Positions 51,620 to 53,378 of a DNA stretch of 53,378 bases are shown here, in pieces. Location: NCBI GenBank assembly GCA_025360105.1, contig JANYCT010000019.1:1-53378 (forward strand), read 5' to 3'. The notes beneath the pieces were generated by a model. That model did no database searches. It saw only the letters and a list, made by a program, of their open reading frames with translations, and was not told where the DNA came from. The position numbers and the translations under genes were made by a program. Source of the DNA: Actinomycetes bacterium (lineage in GTDB: Bacteria; Actinomycetota; Acidimicrobiia; Acidimicrobiales; Ilumatobacteraceae). Within the stretch, counting starts at the first letter, position 1, and every line of letters begins with the position of its first letter.

Positions 51620-52365
51620 ATCGTTTCACCGGCAAGAAGACAATCATCACCGGCACTGGTTCGGGCATCGGCCAGGCCACAGCGATGCTGTTCGGAGCCG
51701 AGGGCGCCAACGTGGCGTGCCTCGACCTGAAGGGCGCCGATGAGACCGCACAGGCCATCGTCGCCGCGGGCGGCACCGCCACCGCGTACACGTGCGATGT
51801 GTCCAGTGCGGCCACAGTGCAAACCGTGGTGGATGCCGCGGCAGCAGCGATGGGGGGCGTCGACATCGTGTGCAACATCGCCGGCATTGGGCACTTTGCA
51901 TGGTCGCACGAGGAAGACCCTGAGTGGTTCGACCGCATCATCGGCGTGAACCTCAACGGCACCTTCTATGTGTCGCGTTACGCACTTCCGTATCTGCTCG
52001 AAACCGGTAATGGTGTGATCGTGAACACGGCGTCGAATGCAGGGCTGATGGGCATGCCGTGGAGCGCCGCCTACTGCAGCAGCAAGGGTGGCGTGGTGCA
52101 GCTCACCCGGGCGATGGGTTTCGAGTACCGAGGCAAGGGTGTGCGCGTGAACGCCGTCGCCCCCGGCGGCACCAACACCAACATCGTGCACTCCTTCAGC
52201 ACTCTCCCCGAGGGGGCTGATCATCGTGAGATGTCGCGGATGATGTCGCCCATGGGTCAGGCCGAACCATCGGAAATGGCCGAGGCGTTTGCCTACATCG
52301 CCTCCGATGCGGCCCGATTCATGACCGGCACCATCGTGTCGGTCGATGGCGGATTGACCTGCTGA
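51616..52365 (+). CDS. SDR-family oxidoreductase
   Basis: A 249-residue classical SDR: TGTGSGIGQATAMLFG cofactor loop, CNIAGIG at the NAG site, VNTASNAGLMGMPWSAAYCSSK with Ser and Y-x3-K, and VAPGGTNTN, ending FMTGTIVSVDGG. Probably a hydroxyacyl-CoA or alcohol dehydrogenase in the same pathway as the ligases and the acyl-CoA dehydrogenase. ATG overlaps the ligase stop (51616-51619) and its stop is 3 bp before the next start. Confidence 0.93.
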   Translation: MNRFTGKKTIITGTGSGIGQATAMLFGAEGANVACLDLKGADETAQAIVAAGGTATAYTCDVSSAATVQTVVDAAAAAMGGVDIVCNIAGIGHFAWSHEEDPEWFDRIIGVNLNGTFYVSRYALPYLLETGNGVIVNTASNAGLMGMPWSAAYCSSKGGVVQLTRAMGFEYRGKGVRVNAVAPGGTNTNIVHSFSTLPEGADHREMSRMMSPMGQAEPSEMAEAFAYIASDAARFMTGTIVSVDGGLTC

Positions 52366-52368
52366 CAC

Positions 52369-53378
52369 ATGGACCTTCAATTCACCGACGCCGAGAACGC
52401 GTTCCGCGAGGCGCTACGGCAGTGGCTCGTATCGGTCATTCCCACACTGCCCACCGAGCCACACCGCGATAACTGGATCGGCCGGCGCGCATACGACGCG
52501 ATGTGGCAGCGGATGCTTTTCGACGCGGGGTACGCAGGCATCAACTGGCCCAAGGAATATGGCGGCCTCGGTGCCACGCCGACCGAGCACCTCATCTTCC
52601 TCGAGGAAACCGAGCGGGCCCGCGCCCCATATGTGGGCCAGAACTTCGTCGGCCTGCTGCACGCCGGCCCCACACTGATCACCGAAGCCTCTCCCGAGCA
52701 GAAGGAACACCACCTTCCTGCGATCCTCAAGGGCGAGCACATCTGGTGTCAGGGTTTCAGCGAACCCGGCGCCGGCAGCGACCTGGCCAGCCTGAGCTGC
52801 CGCGCCATACGTGACGGCGACGACTATGTGATCAGCGGCCAGAAGATCTGGACCAGCTTCGGCCACACCGCCGACTACTGCGAGATGCTCGTGCGCACGG
52901 ATCCTGACGTACCCAAACACCGCGGCATCAGTTGGCTCATCCTGCCAATGGGCCTGCCCGGTATAGACGTGCGCCCGTTGCGCACAATGGAGGGCAGTAC
53001 CGAGTTCTGCGAGGTGTTCTTCGACGAGGTCCGCGTGCCCGTAGCCAACCGAGTCGGTAACGAGAACGACGGCTGGCGGGTTGCGATGGTCACGCTCAGC
53101 TTCGAGCGCGGCACAGCGTTCGTGAGCGAAATGCTGCAATCGATGGAACTCGCCCGTGATCTGGCCGAGCTAGCCAAGCGCATCACCCGCAACGGTGCTC
53201 CCGCGTGGGACGACGCCGGACTGCGACGCGACATCGGCCGTATCTGTGCCGAACTCGACGCGCTATGGGCACTCACCAAGCGCAATATCAGCCAAGCCCA
53301 GCGAACCGGTCTCGTCGGCCCCGGCGGCAACGTGTTCAAACTGGCCTACGCCGAACTGCGCTCGCGCCTCGGCGAACT
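52369..53378 (+). CDS. Acyl-CoA dehydrogenase, 3' end cut by the window
   Basis: Starts at ATG 52369, 3 bp after the SDR stop, and runs open to the window end (336 codons visible). MDLQFTDAENAFREALRQWL, GYAGINWPKEYGGLG, EETERARAP, WCQGFSEPGAGSDLASL (about 124-140), SGQKIWTSF and EVFFDEVRVPV are acyl-CoA dehydrogenase motifs covering the N-terminal and middle domains; the C-terminal helical domain is incomplete. It oxidises an acyl-CoA to the 2-enoyl-CoA with FAD. Members near SDR/ligase genes often act on branched or steroid-derived CoA esters. Confidence 0.94.
   Translation, partial: MDLQFTDAENAFREALRQWLVSVIPTLPTEPHRDNWIGRRAYDAMWQRMLFDAGYAGINWPKEYGGLGATPTEHLIFLEETERARAPYVGQNFVGLLHAGPTLITEASPEQKEHHLPAILKGEHIWCQGFSEPGAGSDLASLSCRAIRDGDDYVISGQKIWTSFGHTADYCEMLVRTDPDVPKHRGISWLILPMGLPGIDVRPLRTMEGSTEFCEVFFDEVRVPVANRVGNENDGWRVAMVTLSFERGTAFVSEMLQSMELARDLAELAKRITRNGAPAWDDAGLRRDIGRICAELDALWALTKRNISQAQRTGLVGPGGNVFKLAYAELRSRLGE

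Overview
The window is about 53 kb of high-GC DNA, dense in genes with many ATGA-type overlaps. The content points to an actinobacterium outside the classical model genera, most plausibly an Acidimicrobiia or Ilumatobacter-like marine or freshwater lineage. The reasons are the mycothiol-dependent isomerase family, actinobacterial GAAC-N4-GTTC SOS boxes, the lexA / LysM protein / nrdR neighbourhood known from mycobacteria, B12-dependent ribonucleotide reductase, F420/LLM-type oxidoreductase, and many CoA-ester catabolic genes. The taxonomic call is inference.

Layout. (1) 1-2.5 kb: the tail of an arylsulfatase and a coupled trio (GAP-family membrane protein, DsbA-like oxidoreductase, mycothiol-dependent isomerase family). 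(2) 2.5-17.1 kb: a housekeeping block with nrdJ, an orphan molybdopterin oxidoreductase, a RibD-C-like reductase, nrdR, a LysM protein, lexA, dapC, hflX, dapF, miaA and miaB. nrdJ has a promoter with two NrdR-box-like sites and nearby DnaA boxes. The lexA/LysM divergent promoter region carries five LexA-box-like sites. (3) 17.1-24.5 kb: a sulfatase and a complete peptide-type ABC importer reading into miaB. (4) 24.7-30.7 kb: a candidate DMSP locus. acuI, an FAD oxidoreductase and an XRE-type regulator lie on one side of a 20-bp perfect palindrome, and a DUF2182-DUF1326-dmdA operon lies on the other. (5) 30.8-35.2 kb: recA with an SOS-type promoter, small membrane proteins, a class III aminotransferase, tRNA-His and tRNA-Lys. 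(6) 35.2-53.4 kb: an accessory CoA-ester catabolic region with four SDRs, thiolase, cupin, TetR, class II aldolase, LLM oxidoreductase, TauD, enoyl-CoA hydratase, amidohydrolase, Zn-alcohol dehydrogenase, two acyl-CoA ligases and an acyl-CoA dehydrogenase cut by the window end. Three decaying pseudogenes are interspersed.

How the parts work together. LexA, RecA and the LysM protein look like a self-contained SOS module, with LexA boxes placed in promoter spacers. NrdR is encoded near its likely target nrdJ. dapC and dapF serve lysine and peptidoglycan precursor synthesis. In the accessory region, two copies of the same inverted repeat (TCTGAC-N5-GTCAGA) sit in two divergent promoter regions 7.8 kb apart, which suggests one regulator, possibly the TetR protein encoded between them, controls both arms of the catabolic cluster.

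The strongest candidate for something not well described is the palindrome-centred divergon joining acuI, an XRE regulator, two Cys-rich DUF proteins and dmdA. All functional statements come from reading motifs and remembered family features; no database search was run.
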